64,000 nt of DNA, taken from contig NZ_JACHMG010000001.1 in NCBI RefSeq assembly GCF_014204865.1, positions 5,916,501 through 5,980,500 of the forward strand, given 5' to 3'. Below the pieces are notes generated by a model. It was not told where the DNA came from. It searched no databases and worked only from the letters and a program-made list of their open reading frames with translations. This DNA comes from Amycolatopsis jiangsuensis. Lineage in GTDB: Bacteria; Actinomycetota; Actinomycetes; Mycobacteriales; Pseudonocardiaceae. Of the stretch, positions 63,559-64,000 are shown piece by piece. Numbering within the stretch: the first letter of the stretch is position 1; each line of letters starts with the position of its first letter. The position numbers and the translations under genes are program-made.

Positions 63559-64000
63559 GTGGCGGGTGTGGGACTGACCGTGGGCTTCGACCTCGACATG
63601 ACACTGATCGATCCGCGACCGGGGATGGCCGCGGCGATGAACGCGCTCGGCGTGGAGGCAGGCCTGCCGCTCGACGGGGAGCGGTTCGCCGCGAATCTGG
63701 GCCCACCGCTGGACGACGCCCTGCGGGGTTTCGAGGCGCCGGAGGAGCGGATTCCGTGGCTGATCGACCGGTTCCGTGCGCTGTACCCGGACGTGGTCGT
63801 GCCGGTCACGGTCGCACTGCCCGGCGCGGCCGAGGCGCTGCGCGCGGTGCGTGCGGCAGGCGGGCACACGATCGTCGTCACCGGGAAGTACGGCCCCAAC
63901 GCGCAGCTGCACGTCGACGCACTGGGCTTCGAAGTCGACGAGGTGATCGGCGAACTGTGGTCCACCCGCAAGGCGGAAGCCCTGCTGGACCACGAGGCAC
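63559..64000 (+). CDS. HAD-superfamily hydrolase, 5' part only
   Basis: The gene runs out of the window; 147 codons are visible. Motif I is FDLDMTLID, in which the second Asp is followed by Met-Thr-Leu as in phosphoglycolate-phosphatase-like HADs, and motif II appears as IVVTGK. A helical cap follows motif I. Start is a GTG at 63559 or 63568; neither has a clear ribosome site. Substrate unknown. It is divergent from the TetR gene, sharing its 97-bp spacer and operator. Confidence 0.82.
   Translation, partial: MAGVGLTVGFDLDMTLIDPRPGMAAAMNALGVEAGLPLDGERFAANLGPPLDDALRGFEAPEERIPWLIDRFRALYPDVVVPVTVALPGAAEALRAVRAAGGHTIVVTGKYGPNAQLHVDALGFEVDEVIGELWSTRKAEALLDHEA

Overview
The window reads as chromosome of a high-GC actinomycete of the Pseudonocardiaceae, most likely Amycolatopsis or a close relative. 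The reasons are the strong G/C bias at third codon positions, many GTG starts, a CIRCE-controlled groEL, a cvn conservon (NIT-domain kinase, roadblock, DUF742, small GTPase), EspG/PPE-type ESX genes, a menaquinone gene and a fused Mog-MoaE. The assignment comes from gene content and protein similarity recalled from memory; no search was run. Most of the window looks like core or conserved chromosome. It carries one intact IS701-type element, one decayed IS5-type element and several GC-rich tandem arrays.

Layout. 0-5 kb: end of an AIM24 gene, a cold-shock protein, a membrane Ser/Thr kinase and groEL with two CIRCE operators. 4.4-14 kb: small membrane proteins, a PheC-like dehydratase, menC, a large SARP/NB-ARC/TPR regulator, DUF72 and DUF4253 proteins and the XPB helicase. 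The gaps here hold four unrelated tandem arrays. 15-22.6 kb: an LppU-like protein, an orphan NitT/TauT-type binding lipoprotein facing a NIT-domain histidine kinase, cutC and a secreted S53 peptidase. 22.6-25.5 kb: ESX-associated cassette 1 (helical small protein, DUF3558 lipoprotein, frameshifted PPE-like protein, EspG). 25.8-28.3 kb: benzoylformate decarboxylase and a hypothetical membrane protein. 28.3-39.1 kb: a complete ABC importer whose binding protein faces a second NIT kinase, which heads a cvnABCD conservon followed by a second roadblock/DUF742 pair. 39.1-53.1 kb: an Imm5-type protein, a helicase-C-like WYL protein, malic enzyme, molybdenum cofactor genes (moaC, mog-moaE, moaD, moaA), an rpf gene with a c-di-AMP riboswitch-like leader, modABC with its regulator, a HAD phosphatase and a metallophosphatase. 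53.1-60 kb: IS5 remnant, yccF, phzF, and ESX cassette 2 split by an IS701 element. 60-64 kb: an acyl-CoA synthetase, an R2lox oxidase with its TetR regulator, and a truncated HAD hydrolase.

How genes work together. The binding protein/NIT kinase arrangement occurs twice in the same divergent orientation with paralogous partners, which suggests a duplicated sensing module feeding cvn GTPase signalling. The moa genes make molybdopterin and modABC imports molybdate for it. The two ESX cassettes contain similar components and their PPE-like proteins share a PPVIG-type C-terminus, so they look like paired substrate/chaperone/lipoprotein sets served by an ESX core that is not in this window.
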